Assembly (NCBI GenBank): GCA_963761115.1
Contig: CAVXFS010000005.1
Location: 248,001 to 312,000 of the forward strand
DNA: 64,000 bases
Direction of reading: 5' to 3'
Origin: CAVXFS01 sp963761115
GTDB taxonomy: Bacteria > Pseudomonadota > Gammaproteobacteria > Burkholderiales > Gallionellaceae
The notes below the pieces were generated by a model. It saw only the letters and a program-made list of their open reading frames with translations, did no database searches and was not told where the DNA came from. The translations under genes and the position numbers were made by a program. Positions 16,822 to 26,215 of the stretch are shown here, piece after piece; position 1 is the first letter of the stretch; every line of letters begins with the position of its first letter.

Positions 16822-17717
16822 TCAACTGATCTCGGCCAGCAGTCGCTGCACCATCTGTTCTGCCTGTCGCGCGTAGCCGCCGCCAAACAGGTTGGCATGG
16901 TTGAGGATGTGATAAAGGTTGTACAGGATCTTGCGCGTTGCATAGCCCGCATCCAGCGGCCAGGCAGCGCGGTAGGCGGCGTAGAAATCCGCGGCGTAGC
17001 CACCGAACAGCTCGGTCATCGCGATGTCGCATTCTCTGTCGCCATAATAGGCGGCAGGGTCAAAGATGGTCGGCGCGCCATCCGCAACAAAGGCGTGGTT
17101 GCCGCTCCACAGATCGCCGTGCAATAGCGAGGGCTGCGGCGTGTAGCCGGTAAAGAAGGCGGGCAGCGCGTCCAGCAATTTCCCGCCCAGTCGCTGTAAC
17201 TGGCCATCGTGGCCGTTCTCCCGTGCAAGTTGCAATTGAAACCCCAGCCGTCGCTCGCGCCAGAAATCGATCCAGTCGTCCTTCCAGCCGTTCGGCTGCG
17301 GCGTGGTACCGATGAAGTTATCCGCGGCAAAGCCGAATTGCATTGCGGAATGCCGATGCAATGCGGCGAGTCGTTCGCCGAGCGATGCTGCGTCGCCGCG
17401 CGATCCCAGTTCCAGGTATTCGAGCACCAGATAGCTCTGGCTGCCTGCTATGCCGTGCGCGATGGCGCTCGGGACCTGGATGGTACGGTTGCTGCGATCG
17501 CGGCCAGCCCGGCGGCTTCGGCGACGAACATCCGGTGATGGCGCGCAGCGTTGAGCTTGAGGAAGTAGCGCGCGCCATCGGTGGCTTCCAGTCGATATGA
17601 TTCATTGATGCTGCCACCGCCGACCGGTGTCGTGCTGCGCAATGCGAATGGGTGCTGTGTCGTCGCGCTGATGGCGGTGGCAAGGTGAGTCAGGAGGGAA
17701 GGGTTCATATCTGCCAT
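16822..17717 (-). pseudogene. Fructosamine/ketosamine-3-kinase family protein, frameshifted
   Basis: An ATP-dependent kinase of the aminoglycoside-phosphotransferase fold that in relatives phosphorylates ketosamines for protein deglycation. The N-terminal frame (from ATG 17717) has the family start TPVGGGSINESYRLEATDG and FLKLN, then goes out of frame near 17482-17490 and stops at 17448. The rest lies one frame over: QVPSAIAHGIAGSQSYLVLEY, the catalytic loop LLHGDLWSGNHAF and metal-binding IFDPAAYYGDRECDIAM, ending at 16822. One missing base around 17485 joins the two into about 298 residues, the normal length. It lies 47 bp from the VOC gene, probably in one operon with VOC and the PfkB kinase. 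Confidence 0.85.
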
Positions 17718-17764
17718 TCGATAAACCTCGCCATTCCCGCCGGCGCGGGTATGGCGGGAAGAGA

Positions 17765-18202
17765 TCACACCTTGAACCGAAGATCGCCATGACCGGTGAA
17801 TTCGAACATCGGTCCCCAGGCCACTTCCCAGTAGTACCCGTCAGGGTCGGTAAAGTAGCCGCTGAAACCACCCCAGAAAGTGTCCTGCGGTGCCTTGGCA
17901 ACATGCGCGCCTGCAGAGGCAACTCGGGTGAAGATGCTCGCGATCTCTTCCTTGCTGCGCGCGTTATAGGCAAGGGTAAAACCCCGAAACATACCGGGTG
18001 TGGGCAGCTTCACTTCTTCCTCTATGTCCTCGGCCAGTTTATCCAGCGGGTAGAGCGAAAGCCACACACCAGGTAACGGAATGAAGGTGACGCCCTCATT
18101 TTGAGTCAGGGGCGCGGTGGAAAATATCTCGCGATAAAACGAGGTGGCGCGCTCAAGATCGGCCACGCCGAGGGTGATGACGGTCATGCGCGGAATCTTC
18201 AT
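17765..18202 (-). CDS. VOC-family (glyoxalase/dioxygenase fold) protein
   Basis: A 145-residue protein with two beta-alpha-beta-beta-beta modules of the vicinal oxygen chelate fold (MTVITLGVADLERATSFYRE; GYFTDPDGYYWEVAWGP). It resembles the uncharacterised glyoxalase-like group rather than GloA. ATG 18202 is preceded by GGAGGA, which decides it over a longer frame. Location beside a ketosamine kinase suggests sugar-adduct or dicarbonyl detoxification, but this is only context. Confidence 0.83.
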   Translation of the reverse strand: MKIPRMTVITLGVADLERATSFYREIFSTAPLTQNEGVTFIPLPGVWLSLYPLDKLAEDIEEEVKLPTPGMFRGFTLAYNARSKEEIASIFTRVASAGAHVAKAPQDTFWGGFSGYFTDPDGYYWEVAWGPMFEFTGHGDLRFKV

Positions 18203-18242
18203 GCTTCCTCCGGTGTCGACGTGCGATACGGGCGGTAAATGG

Positions 18243-19181
18243 TTACAGGCTGATGGAATACCCGAATTTTTCCTGGAACAGCGCGTCCAGTTCGTCGCGC
18301 CCGGGCGCATGGTTCTGGCCGCCGCGGTGCGCGATCTTGATCGAGCCCATCAGCGAAGCGATACGTCCGGTCGTTTCCCAGTCCCAGTTCTGCTGGATGC
18401 CGTGCAGCAAGCCCGCGCGGTAGGCATCGCCGCAGCCGGTGGGATCGAGTACCTCGCTGGCCGGCACGCTGGGGATGCGAATCTCGTTGCCGCCGGTGTG
18501 GATCGTCGAACCTTCGCCGCCTTGTGTGACCACCAGTGCCTTTACCTGCGCGGCGATCTCCTCCAGTGTCTTGCCGGTCTTTTCCTGCAACATCCTGGCT
18601 TCGTAGTCGTTCACCGTGACATAGGTCGCCTGCTCGACAAAATTCAGCAACTCTTCGCCACTGAACATGGGCATACCCTGGCCGGGATCGAACACGAAAG
18701 GGATGCCTGCCTGGTAAAATTCACGTGCATGCTGCAGCATGCCGTTGCGTCCGTCCGGCGAAACGATGCCAAGCGTGACACCCACAGCTTCGTCAACACT
18801 GTTCCGTTCCGAAAAGCTCATCGCGCCCGGGTGAAAAGCGGTGATCTGGTTGTCGTCGAGATCGGTGGTGATGAAGGCCTGGCCGGTGAAGGTGCCAGGA
18901 ACATGACGAATGTGTCCCTGCCACAGGGACAGCCTCTCCAGGCGCGCAGCGTAGGCGCTGAAGTCGTCGCCCACCGTCGCCATGATCAGCGGATGGCCAC
19001 CGAGAAGTTTCAGGTTATAGGCGATATTGCCCGCGCAGCCACCGTATTCGCGGCGCATCTCCGGCACCAGGAACGCGACATTCAGGATATGGATCTGCTC
19101 GGGCAGGATGTGTTTCTTGAATTGGTCGGGAAACACCATGATGGTGTCGTAGGCCATCGAGCCGCATATCAGTGTATTCAT
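18243..19181 (-). CDS. PfkB-family carbohydrate/nucleoside kinase
   Basis: A 312-residue ribokinase-fold kinase. It has the N-terminal di-Gly region (EYGGCAGNIAYNLKLLGG), ATP-site and catalytic motif DPTGCGDAYRAGLL with the catalytic Asp, and the VTQGGEGS loop. The sequence around GSMAYDTIM and DPGQGMP resembles bacterial adenosine/nucleoside kinases more than fructokinases. Substrate is not assignable. It is the first gene of a likely PfkB-VOC-ketosamine kinase unit. Confidence 0.87.
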   Translation of the reverse strand: MNTLICGSMAYDTIMVFPDQFKKHILPEQIHILNVAFLVPEMRREYGGCAGNIAYNLKLLGGHPLIMATVGDDFSAYAARLERLSLWQGHIRHVPGTFTGQAFITTDLDDNQITAFHPGAMSFSERNSVDEAVGVTLGIVSPDGRNGMLQHAREFYQAGIPFVFDPGQGMPMFSGEELLNFVEQATYVTVNDYEARMLQEKTGKTLEEIAAQVKALVVTQGGEGSTIHTGGNEIRIPSVPASEVLDPTGCGDAYRAGLLHGIQQNWDWETTGRIASLMGSIKIAHRGGQNHAPGRDELDALFQEKFGYSISL

Positions 19182-19226
19182 AAATAATCGCCGGATAGAG
19201 TTCGCAGTGGGTGGATTATAACTGCC

Positions 19227-20438
19227 TCAGGCCTGTCGTCCGTAGAACCATTTGAGCAGGAACGGCGGTGCCATGGTGGTGACCGCGATGACGATGAGCA
19301 GCGCGGCATACAACTCGCTGTCCATGATGCCCTGGCTGAAGCCGAGCTGGGCAAAGATCAGCCCCACCTCGCCGCGCGGCACCATCGACAGGCCGATGGC
19401 GATCTGGTTGCGGCGCGGCACGCGGATGCAGAATCCGGCGGCGAACTTGCCGGCAAAAGCCACCAGCAGCAGCATCCCGGCCAGGCCCCAGATGAAGGCC
19501 GAACCCCAGTTCACCGACTTGAGGTTGAGGGAGACGCCCACCATCACGAAGAACAGCGGGGAAAAGGTGTGGATCAGCGGGCGCATCTGCTCTTCCAGGC
19601 GGTGCGCCAGTTTCGGGCTGGGCTTGAATTCCAGGGCAGGTGCATTGCCCATCCACAGCCTGAAACCGAAATGCTGGCTGAATGCCAGTCCCGCCGCGAA
19701 GCCGCCCATGATCTCCGGTGCGCCGACGGCATGCGCCAGCCAGGAGAACAACAGGATCAGCGACAGTGCCATGGTCAACAACAGGCCGGGTGTGGCGGCG
19801 TTCTGGTCGAGCCGATCGATCACAGTGGACGCCAGTTTCGCGATCAGCGGCGTCAGTATCATGAACGCCAGGATGTACAGGCCGACTTCGCCCAGGGCAT
19901 GCAGCGATACCTGTTCCTCAACTGCGGATTGATACAGGAATGCGAGCGCCAGTACGCCAAGAATGTCATCCAGCACCGCTGCACCGATGACGATCTGCGC
20001 CTCGTCGGACTGGCGCTTGCCGAGGTCGTCCAGCACGCGCACGGTGATGCCGATGCTGGTGGCAGTGAGCGTGCCGCCGATGAACAGGGCGGTCATTTCC
20101 GGCAGGCCGAACAGCCATGCGCTGACGCCATAGCCCAATCCGAACGGCAGCGCAAAGCCGAGCAGCGCCACGATGATGGGCTTGCTGCCGGAGCGCGCCA
20201 GTCGGCTCAGGTCGGTATCCATGCCGACCTCGAACAGCAGCAGGATGATGCCGATCTCGGCCAGCAATTTCATGGTGGTGTCGGGCGACACCCAGCCCAG
20301 TACGGAAGGACCGATCAGCAGTCCTGCCAGCAGTTCGCCGATCACCGAGGGGATGCCGAAGCGCGCCGCCGTTTCCGACAGCAGCCGCGCCGAGATCAGG
20401 ATGATCGCGAGGAAGAGAAAAAATTGGTGTAGTTCCAT
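19227..20438 (-). CDS. Cation:proton antiporter, CPA2 (KefB-like) without regulatory domain
   Basis: A 403-residue inner-membrane protein with about 12 helices. It shows the CPA2 features FGIPSVIGELLAGLLIGPSVLG, LLLFEVGMDTDL and the double-Asp AAVLDDILGVLALAF in the ion-binding helix, plus a late PRGEVGLIFAQLG. It stops after the membrane domain, with none of the TrkA-N/RCK region of KefB/KefC. It starts 19 bp after the MscS stop. K+ or Na+ specificity cannot be determined. Confidence 0.88.
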   Translation of the reverse strand: MELHQFFLFLAIILISARLLSETAARFGIPSVIGELLAGLLIGPSVLGWVSPDTTMKLLAEIGIILLLFEVGMDTDLSRLARSGSKPIIVALLGFALPFGLGYGVSAWLFGLPEMTALFIGGTLTATSIGITVRVLDDLGKRQSDEAQIVIGAAVLDDILGVLALAFLYQSAVEEQVSLHALGEVGLYILAFMILTPLIAKLASTVIDRLDQNAATPGLLLTMALSLILLFSWLAHAVGAPEIMGGFAAGLAFSQHFGFRLWMGNAPALEFKPSPKLAHRLEEQMRPLIHTFSPLFFVMVGVSLNLKSVNWGSAFIWGLAGMLLLVAFAGKFAAGFCIRVPRRNQIAIGLSMVPRGEVGLIFAQLGFSQGIMDSELYAALLIVIAVTTMAPPFLLKWFYGRQA

Positions 20439-20457
20439 GCTGGTTGCCGTATCAGGT

Positions 20458-22155
20458 TCAGGTCTGGCCGGCCTCAGGTCCCTTGCCGACCCGGAATCCA
20501 GGCTGCTGGTAGCCTTTCGTTTCCAGAACACTCGGCACCGTCGAGGCGTTGCCATCCCTGAGCGCATAATAATGCGGCGACATGATCTCGACGCCGGCGG
20601 CATCGAATTTGTCCAGTATGTTCGTGTGCAAGTCCGAGTAGATGTTCGCCATGTATTGAGGCTCCCTGGTATAGGCATTGATCTCGTGGGTGACGAAATA
20701 ATCATCCAGCGAGGTTTGCAGCACGAATGGCGCAGGCTTCTTGAGCACATGCTCCGTGTCAATGGCGGCCTGCACCAGCAATTCCTCGACTTGCCGCCAG
20801 GGTACGTCATATCCGATGGTGACCGAAGTGTGCAGGATCACGCCGTCTCCGTCCGCCGCAGATGTGCTGTAGTTTATGATCTGCGAGCTCATCACCAGCG
20901 AATTCGGGATGGTTACGATCACTTCCTTGATGGTATTGACGCGGGTCACCAGCAGGGTCTTTTCGACCACGTCCCCGACAGAGTCGCCGACCTGTATCCT
21001 GTCGCCGAGTTTGAACGCGCGCGTGTAGGTCAGGATGATGCCCGCCACGATGTTGGAGATCGCCGATGAAGAAGCGAATGAAATGATCGCGCCCAGCACC
21101 AGGCCGACCCCCTGGAAGGCCTGCGAACTTGAGCCGGGTATATAGGGGTAGGAACTGATCAGCGCCGTCACGATGATCAGGAAGCGGATGATCTGGTAGG
21201 TGGGTCGCGCCCAGTCCTGATAGAACCAGTCGAACTTCAGCTTGCCGCGTTCGATCAGCTTGAACACATAGGAAATGAACTTCAAAACATAGAAGGCAAT
21301 CAACCCGATGACGAATATGTGGGCCAGGTTAGGGATGTACCTGATGAGGGCGCTGAAGATCGAGACGAACGGGGTGATCAGGTAATCCAGTATCCTGGAA
21401 CTCAGCTCCCGCGTTTCCGGAAAGAAACTCAGGATCAGTGGCAGGAAGAAATACAGGCACAGCAGTATCACGAAGATGCGCGCAGATTTGAGCGTCATCA
21501 AAACGATACGCTCGATCCGTCTGGCTGAAACCACTTCGACCTGCTTGAAATGTATCCCGCCTTTGCGGCGATCATGCAGGAAGGATGCCTTGTCCTTCAG
21601 CCATGCAAACGCGCGGTTATTCCAGTGCAGCGCCTGCCACAGCACGAGCATGGAAAGCAGGGTGAGCGCCGCTCCCAGGCCATAGGTTTTCCAGTGGTGA
21701 TGGGTACGATAATTTTCCAGGGCGGCCTGGATGTGTGCCAGGGTTTGCTGGGTAAGTTCGTCTGCGGATTTGCCGGTATTTTCCGCGTCCCGTGGGGTAA
21801 TGACCATCAGGATGCTTTCATCGGTGCCTATGCCGAACCCTTCCGGCAATTTGATGATCCTGATCCCGGATATATCCGCCTTGCTGTCGGCGAAGACCTG
21901 GATGTTCTGCTGGATCAGTCTGGCGCGATTTTCCGGCGTCAGTTCGCCAGTCAGGCTGTTCGAAACCAGGGCGACCTCGGAGCCGGCGAACAGCACCGGG
22001 AATCCGGCCATGGATTGCACCACCTGCGTCGCGGATTGCGCAAGCGGCGCGGCTATGTCTGCAGGTGTGGCGGGCTTGTCCTGTGCGGCAAGTGATGTGT
22101 TCATCACCAGCAGGCAGAGTAAGGAACAAAACGCCAACATGATCCGCTTTGCCAT
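20458..22155 (-). CDS. MscS-family mechanosensitive channel with periplasmic N-terminal domain
   Basis: A 565-residue protein: signal peptide (MAKRIMLAFCSLLCLLVMN to SLAAQ), a periplasmic domain to about 160, several membrane helices (about 175-370), then the MscS pore and beta domain. The pore helix is Gly/Ala-rich (GVGLVLGAIISFASSSAISN), followed by GDRIQVGDSVGDVVEKTLLVT and IPNSLVMSSQIINYS. ATG 22155 follows GGAG. MscS proteins release solutes on hypo-osmotic shock. It lies between two antiporter genes on the same strand. Confidence 0.9.
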   Translation of the reverse strand: MAKRIMLAFCSLLCLLVMNTSLAAQDKPATPADIAAPLAQSATQVVQSMAGFPVLFAGSEVALVSNSLTGELTPENRARLIQQNIQVFADSKADISGIRIIKLPEGFGIGTDESILMVITPRDAENTGKSADELTQQTLAHIQAALENYRTHHHWKTYGLGAALTLLSMLVLWQALHWNNRAFAWLKDKASFLHDRRKGGIHFKQVEVVSARRIERIVLMTLKSARIFVILLCLYFFLPLILSFFPETRELSSRILDYLITPFVSIFSALIRYIPNLAHIFVIGLIAFYVLKFISYVFKLIERGKLKFDWFYQDWARPTYQIIRFLIIVTALISSYPYIPGSSSQAFQGVGLVLGAIISFASSSAISNIVAGIILTYTRAFKLGDRIQVGDSVGDVVEKTLLVTRVNTIKEVIVTIPNSLVMSSQIINYSTSAADGDGVILHTSVTIGYDVPWRQVEELLVQAAIDTEHVLKKPAPFVLQTSLDDYFVTHEINAYTREPQYMANIYSDLHTNILDKFDAAGVEIMSPHYYALRDGNASTVPSVLETKGYQQPGFRVGKGPEAGQT

Positions 22156-22266
22156 GACTTTATTCTCCAATGGGTAGTTCAATCCGTTGCTTGTCGTGCG
22201 GCAGCGCCGGCAATACCTTGCATCCTGCGCGTGTCTGTGCGGATTCAGGCATCCCGGCGTCCACTT

Positions 22267-23682
22267 TCAGTGCGCATGGGTGGGATCTGCAGTTGCACGT
22301 TCCTTGTGCTCCTCGCGCATCTCCAGCAGGAACTTGTCCTTGTTGCTGCCGATGATGACCAGCAGCACGGCCGAGTAGATGAAGGTGGACAGCATGATGA
22401 CTCCGATCACCACGGCCTTGAACATCTCGAGATATTGGAACGAGGCCGGGATCATGGTCAGCATCACGATCGACAGCCCACCCTTGATGCCGGCAAAGGT
22501 CAGCACGCCCCACCAGCGCAGATTGATATCGGCCATCTTGTCAGTGCTGTTCGAGACCCAGGCGAACAGCGCCATCATCACTGCGCGTATCACCGTGGTA
22601 GCCAGGAACAGCACCAGAATCTCGAACTTGTATTGCCACAGCAGTTTCAGGTCGATCATTTCCGCCATCGCCACGAACAGGATGGTATTGGCCACCAGCG
22701 CCAGCAGCTGTACGTCTTCCTTGGTGCGCAGATGCCGGTCGCGTTCCTCGATGGTAGCCTTGATGCGCCGCAGCGCACCGGCAATGACGCCGGAGGAAGG
22801 ATCGCGATTCTGGGCTTCACGCTGAAGTTCGGTTTCGTCGCTGTCGATGCGGGTGTTCTCCTCGTCTATGGCCTGGGTCATCATGTGGTTGACCGTGATC
22901 GTGGCAAAGATGCAGGACAGGATGCCCGACAGGTGCATGTGCGAATGCCCGCCCAGCATATTGAGCAGGACGGAGAAATGCTCGGACAGCGCAAACGCGC
23001 CATAGCCGGTGATGATCAGCACCATCATCTCGGCGATGCGGTTCTCCGTGGTCTTCAGCACGGTCAGGCCGATGAAGCCGATCACCACGCCGACGGCGAC
23101 CGAGCCGAGTACCACTGCGCCGGTGATCTGTGCCACATAACCGGTGGTGATGTCGCCGCCGCCCAGCACGTACAGCCCGACGAACACGAACACGATCAGT
23201 GCCGTGGCATCGTTGAACAGGCTTTCGCCCTCGGCCAGGATCTTCAGCCGGTGCGGCAGGTCGAACTTGGAAAAGATGCTGACCACGGAAACCGGATCGG
23301 TCGCCAGCACCATGGCGAACAGCACGATCACCGCCGCCGTGGACAAGGCATAGTCGGCGAACAGCCAGCTGGAGACGAATAACGCCATCATCACCGAGAG
23401 CAGGACGGCGACCACGGCCAGGTAGAGCAGGCTCAGGCCATGCTCCTTCAGGTCCGCCACCTTGAGCTCCAGTGAATCGGATATGAGCAGGATGGGCAGC
23501 AGCAGGATCACCAGCGAGGCAAAATGCTCTGCGTCCCCGGTCAGCACCGGTACCTGTTGCAGGCCGAAATGAACCACGAACGAGAGCGCGATCAAGCCGA
23601 GCGGCGAGGGTATCCTGAGCTTGTCCTCAAGCTGCAGCGCCAGGAACAGGATCACGGTGATCGCCAGCAAAGTTATAATCAA
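22267..23682 (-). CDS. Cation:proton antiporter, CPA1 family
   Basis: A roughly 471-residue inner-membrane exchanger. It has about 12 helices, the CPA1-type ion-site region (TDPVSVVSIFSKFDLPHRLK; EGESLFNDATALIVF), a cytoplasmic loop rich in charged residues (EENTRIDSDETELQ), and the late FAGIKGGLSIVMLTMIP segment. The start is uncertain. TTG 23682 has GGGGTG upstream, while an in-frame GTG at 23742 has no SD and would add a Cys/His-rich segment. It is divergent from the MscS gene at 23760, with a short shared promoter region. Confidence 0.85.
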   Translation of the reverse strand: MIITLLAITVILFLALQLEDKLRIPSPLGLIALSFVVHFGLQQVPVLTGDAEHFASLVILLLPILLISDSLELKVADLKEHGLSLLYLAVVAVLLSVMMALFVSSWLFADYALSTAAVIVLFAMVLATDPVSVVSIFSKFDLPHRLKILAEGESLFNDATALIVFVFVGLYVLGGGDITTGYVAQITGAVVLGSVAVGVVIGFIGLTVLKTTENRIAEMMVLIITGYGAFALSEHFSVLLNMLGGHSHMHLSGILSCIFATITVNHMMTQAIDEENTRIDSDETELQREAQNRDPSSGVIAGALRRIKATIEERDRHLRTKEDVQLLALVANTILFVAMAEMIDLKLLWQYKFEILVLFLATTVIRAVMMALFAWVSNSTDKMADINLRWWGVLTFAGIKGGLSIVMLTMIPASFQYLEMFKAVVIGVIMLSTFIYSAVLLVIIGSNKDKFLLEMREEHKERATADPTHAH

Positions 23683-23759
23683 ACCGTTGTCACCCCAATT
23701 TATAGCGCAATGGTTTATTGTCTCACACTCCCGCGCGGCCACATTGAGCCGGGAACGAC

Positions 23760-24692
23760 GTGATCAGATTTCAACTTGACCGGGATATTCCCATGGAACT
23801 GTTGCAACACATCTACAACTGGCTGCTGGAGAGCGCCCGGGTTCCCTGGTTCTTCATCGCCGACACGCCGATCGACCTGTTCCGGTTGATCGGCCTGATA
23901 TTCATCCTGGTCGTGGTCTGGCGCATCGGCATCATGTTCGAGCAGGCCCTGGCCAGGGTCGGCAGCAGGCATGACCAGCAATCCAGCCCGGGATGGTTCG
24001 CGCTTAGCCGTATCAGCCGCTATTTCATCTGGATACTGGGCTCGTTCATCGGCCTGAGTTACCTCGGTTTCGACATGGCCAGCTTTGCCGTGATCGGTGG
24101 TGCGTTCGGCGTCGGTCTGGGTTTCGGCCTGCAGAACATCATCAGCAACTTCGTCTCGGGCATCATCATGCTGGTCGAAAAGACCGTCAAGGTCGATGAT
24201 TTCGTCGACCTGCAGTCCGGAGTTATCGGCAGGGTGGCCGAGATCAACCTGCGCTACACGCGCATCACCACCACCGACCTGATCGATATCATCGTGCCCA
24301 ATTCCGAATTCATCAGCGGCCGTGTGATCAACTGGACCCTGGGCGAGCGCGTGCGCCGGATCCATGTCCCGTTCGGCGTGGCCTATGGCGCGGACAAGCA
24401 ACTGGTCAGGGAGGCGGCGATAGCCGCTGCAGCAAGCGTTGCCGGCACCGAGAATGGCCCCGGACGCGAAGCGGATGCATGGCTGGTCAAGTTCGGGGAT
24501 AGCAGCCTGGATTTTGAACTGGTGGTGTGGGTAGGACCGAATGCCATTGCTTCGCCGGGGAGTACCCAGGCAAAGTATCTGTGGGCGATCGAAGACGAGC
24601 TCAGGAAAAGAAACATCGAGATCCCGTTCCCGCAACGGGACCTGCATATACGCTCCGGCACCCTCGCGGTCACGCTGGACAAGTCCGCCTGA
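23760..24692 (+). CDS. MscS-family mechanosensitive channel (short form)
   Basis: A 310-residue protein with two or three N-terminal helices, then the pore helix GGAFGVGLGFGLQNIISN and beta domain (VEKTVKVDDFVDLQSG, IIVPNSEFISGRVINWT), ending in the alpha/beta C-terminal domain. The FVSGIIMLVEKT element resembles the MscK/KefA C-terminal channel module. The start could be GTG 23760 or ATG 23793. It is divergent from the CPA1 antiporter and convergent with the next antiporter. Confidence 0.88.
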   Translation: MIRFQLDRDIPMELLQHIYNWLLESARVPWFFIADTPIDLFRLIGLIFILVVVWRIGIMFEQALARVGSRHDQQSSPGWFALSRISRYFIWILGSFIGLSYLGFDMASFAVIGGAFGVGLGFGLQNIISNFVSGIIMLVEKTVKVDDFVDLQSGVIGRVAEINLRYTRITTTDLIDIIVPNSEFISGRVINWTLGERVRRIHVPFGVAYGADKQLVREAAIAAAASVAGTENGPGREADAWLVKFGDSSLDFELVVWVGPNAIASPGSTQAKYLWAIEDELRKRNIEIPFPQRDLHIRSGTLAVTLDKSA

Positions 24693-24745
24693 TATTTGCG
24701 CCCGGGTGGCGAACGCTCGATCCGGTGGCTTGATTCGTCCCGGCG

Positions 24746-25987
24746 TTACTCGTCTTTTGCCTTGGTCAGCGGTTTGCCCAGCGCGCGGGAGTAGAACTTT
24801 TGCGCAAGCGGCGCCGGATAAACCATGACCAGCAATGCGGTCACCGTGATGCTGACCAGTACCACCATGTAGGTGGTATCGCGTATCACCTCGCCGCCCA
24901 CCACGCCGAATTGCAGCGGCAGGGCGGCCAGCACGGCGGATGCCAGTCCCTTCGGCGCCATCATCGAGGTGATGGCGGCTTCGCGCAGGTCGTAACTGTC
25001 ATCGTTGAATACGTAGCGGGTAAGCAGCAGGCGCAAGGCATAAATGATCAGCACCATACCGACAGCGCCCACGGCCAGGTTCACTTCGCTAAAATGGATC
25101 GAGATGCCGAGATAGACAAAGAAGTAGGTCTGCAGCAGGAACACGGCCTCGCGGAAAAAGGTCAGGTCCATTTCGCTCAGCGGCACGATGTTCAGGTCGA
25201 TGCTTGGGATGCGGTCGAGGCGGAACTTCTCGAAATTGGTCAGCGTAACGCCGAGGGCGAGCGCGGCGATCGCGCCGGAAAACCCCAGCATCTCGGTCAG
25301 GCCATAGACGATGAACACATAGGCGAGAGTGGAAGTGATGGTGTTGGGGAAGTCGCGCACCTTGCCCAGCACCATCAGCCAGCCGATGCCGCCGAGCAGG
25401 CCGATCACCGCCGCAAACACCAGCGAGGCCAGCACGCCGCCCACCAGCTTGCCCGGTTCAACGCCGCCCTGGATATGGATCTGCAGCAGCGCGAACACGC
25501 CGACGATGCACAGCACGTCGCTCAGCGCCGACTCCAGCACCAGCACGGTGCAGGTCCTTTCCGGCAGGCGCAGGGCTTTCGCCAGCGGAATCACCACGGC
25601 CGGTGAGATGCTGCCCAGGATGACGCCCAGTATCGTGGCGGGCAGCAGCGTCAATCCCATTGCGTAAACGCCGAACAGGACGACGACGACGATGGTTATC
25701 ACGACGCTGGCGAGGGTCAGCAGGCCGGTCGTGCGCAGTGACTGGCCCAGCACTGCCAGGTTCAGCGAAGTGCCGCCCTCGAACAGGATCAGCACCAGGG
25801 CAATGGTGGCGATGAGGGAGCCGATCTTGCCGAAATCCTCCGGCGTGGCCAGACCCAGCAGGGGACCGATCACGATGCCGACCAGCATCAGCACCAGCAC
25901 GTCAGGGATATTGGTTTTGCGAAATTGCAGCGACAGGAAGTGCGCAAAGAACACCATCAGGCCAATGATCAAAATCGTAATGGACAT
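24746..25987 (-). CDS. Cation:proton antiporter (CPA1/NhaP-like)
   Basis: A 413-residue membrane protein with about 12 helices: NIPDVLVLMLVGIVIGPLLG, LFEGGTSLNLAVLG, SISPAVVIPLAKALRLPER, VLESALSDVLCIVGVFALL (conserved acidic helix) and SMMAPKGLASAVLAALP. It has no cytoplasmic TrkA domain. It is the third antiporter in 7 kb and runs convergent to the short MscS. Ion preference is unknown. Confidence 0.86.
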   Translation of the reverse strand: MSITILIIGLMVFFAHFLSLQFRKTNIPDVLVLMLVGIVIGPLLGLATPEDFGKIGSLIATIALVLILFEGGTSLNLAVLGQSLRTTGLLTLASVVITIVVVVLFGVYAMGLTLLPATILGVILGSISPAVVIPLAKALRLPERTCTVLVLESALSDVLCIVGVFALLQIHIQGGVEPGKLVGGVLASLVFAAVIGLLGGIGWLMVLGKVRDFPNTITSTLAYVFIVYGLTEMLGFSGAIAALALGVTLTNFEKFRLDRIPSIDLNIVPLSEMDLTFFREAVFLLQTYFFVYLGISIHFSEVNLAVGAVGMVLIIYALRLLLTRYVFNDDSYDLREAAITSMMAPKGLASAVLAALPLQFGVVGGEVIRDTTYMVVLVSITVTALLVMVYPAPLAQKFYSRALGKPLTKAKDE

Positions 25988-26215
25988 GCATGAGGCTCCC
26001 GCAACCGTTTGGCCGATTGTACATTACCCGGGTGCATCCAATATTACGAGTCATGCATGGGATCGTCTTTTGGTTGCCGAATCGCCCGAAAGTGGATGCC
26101 GGCGAATCGCGGGAACTCGTCACGGCCAGATCGAGACACACTATTCAACGTCTCAGGTTAATATTACGCCTCACCGGATTCGTCATGCGCAAGTATGCAC
26201 TCAGGCAAGCACACT

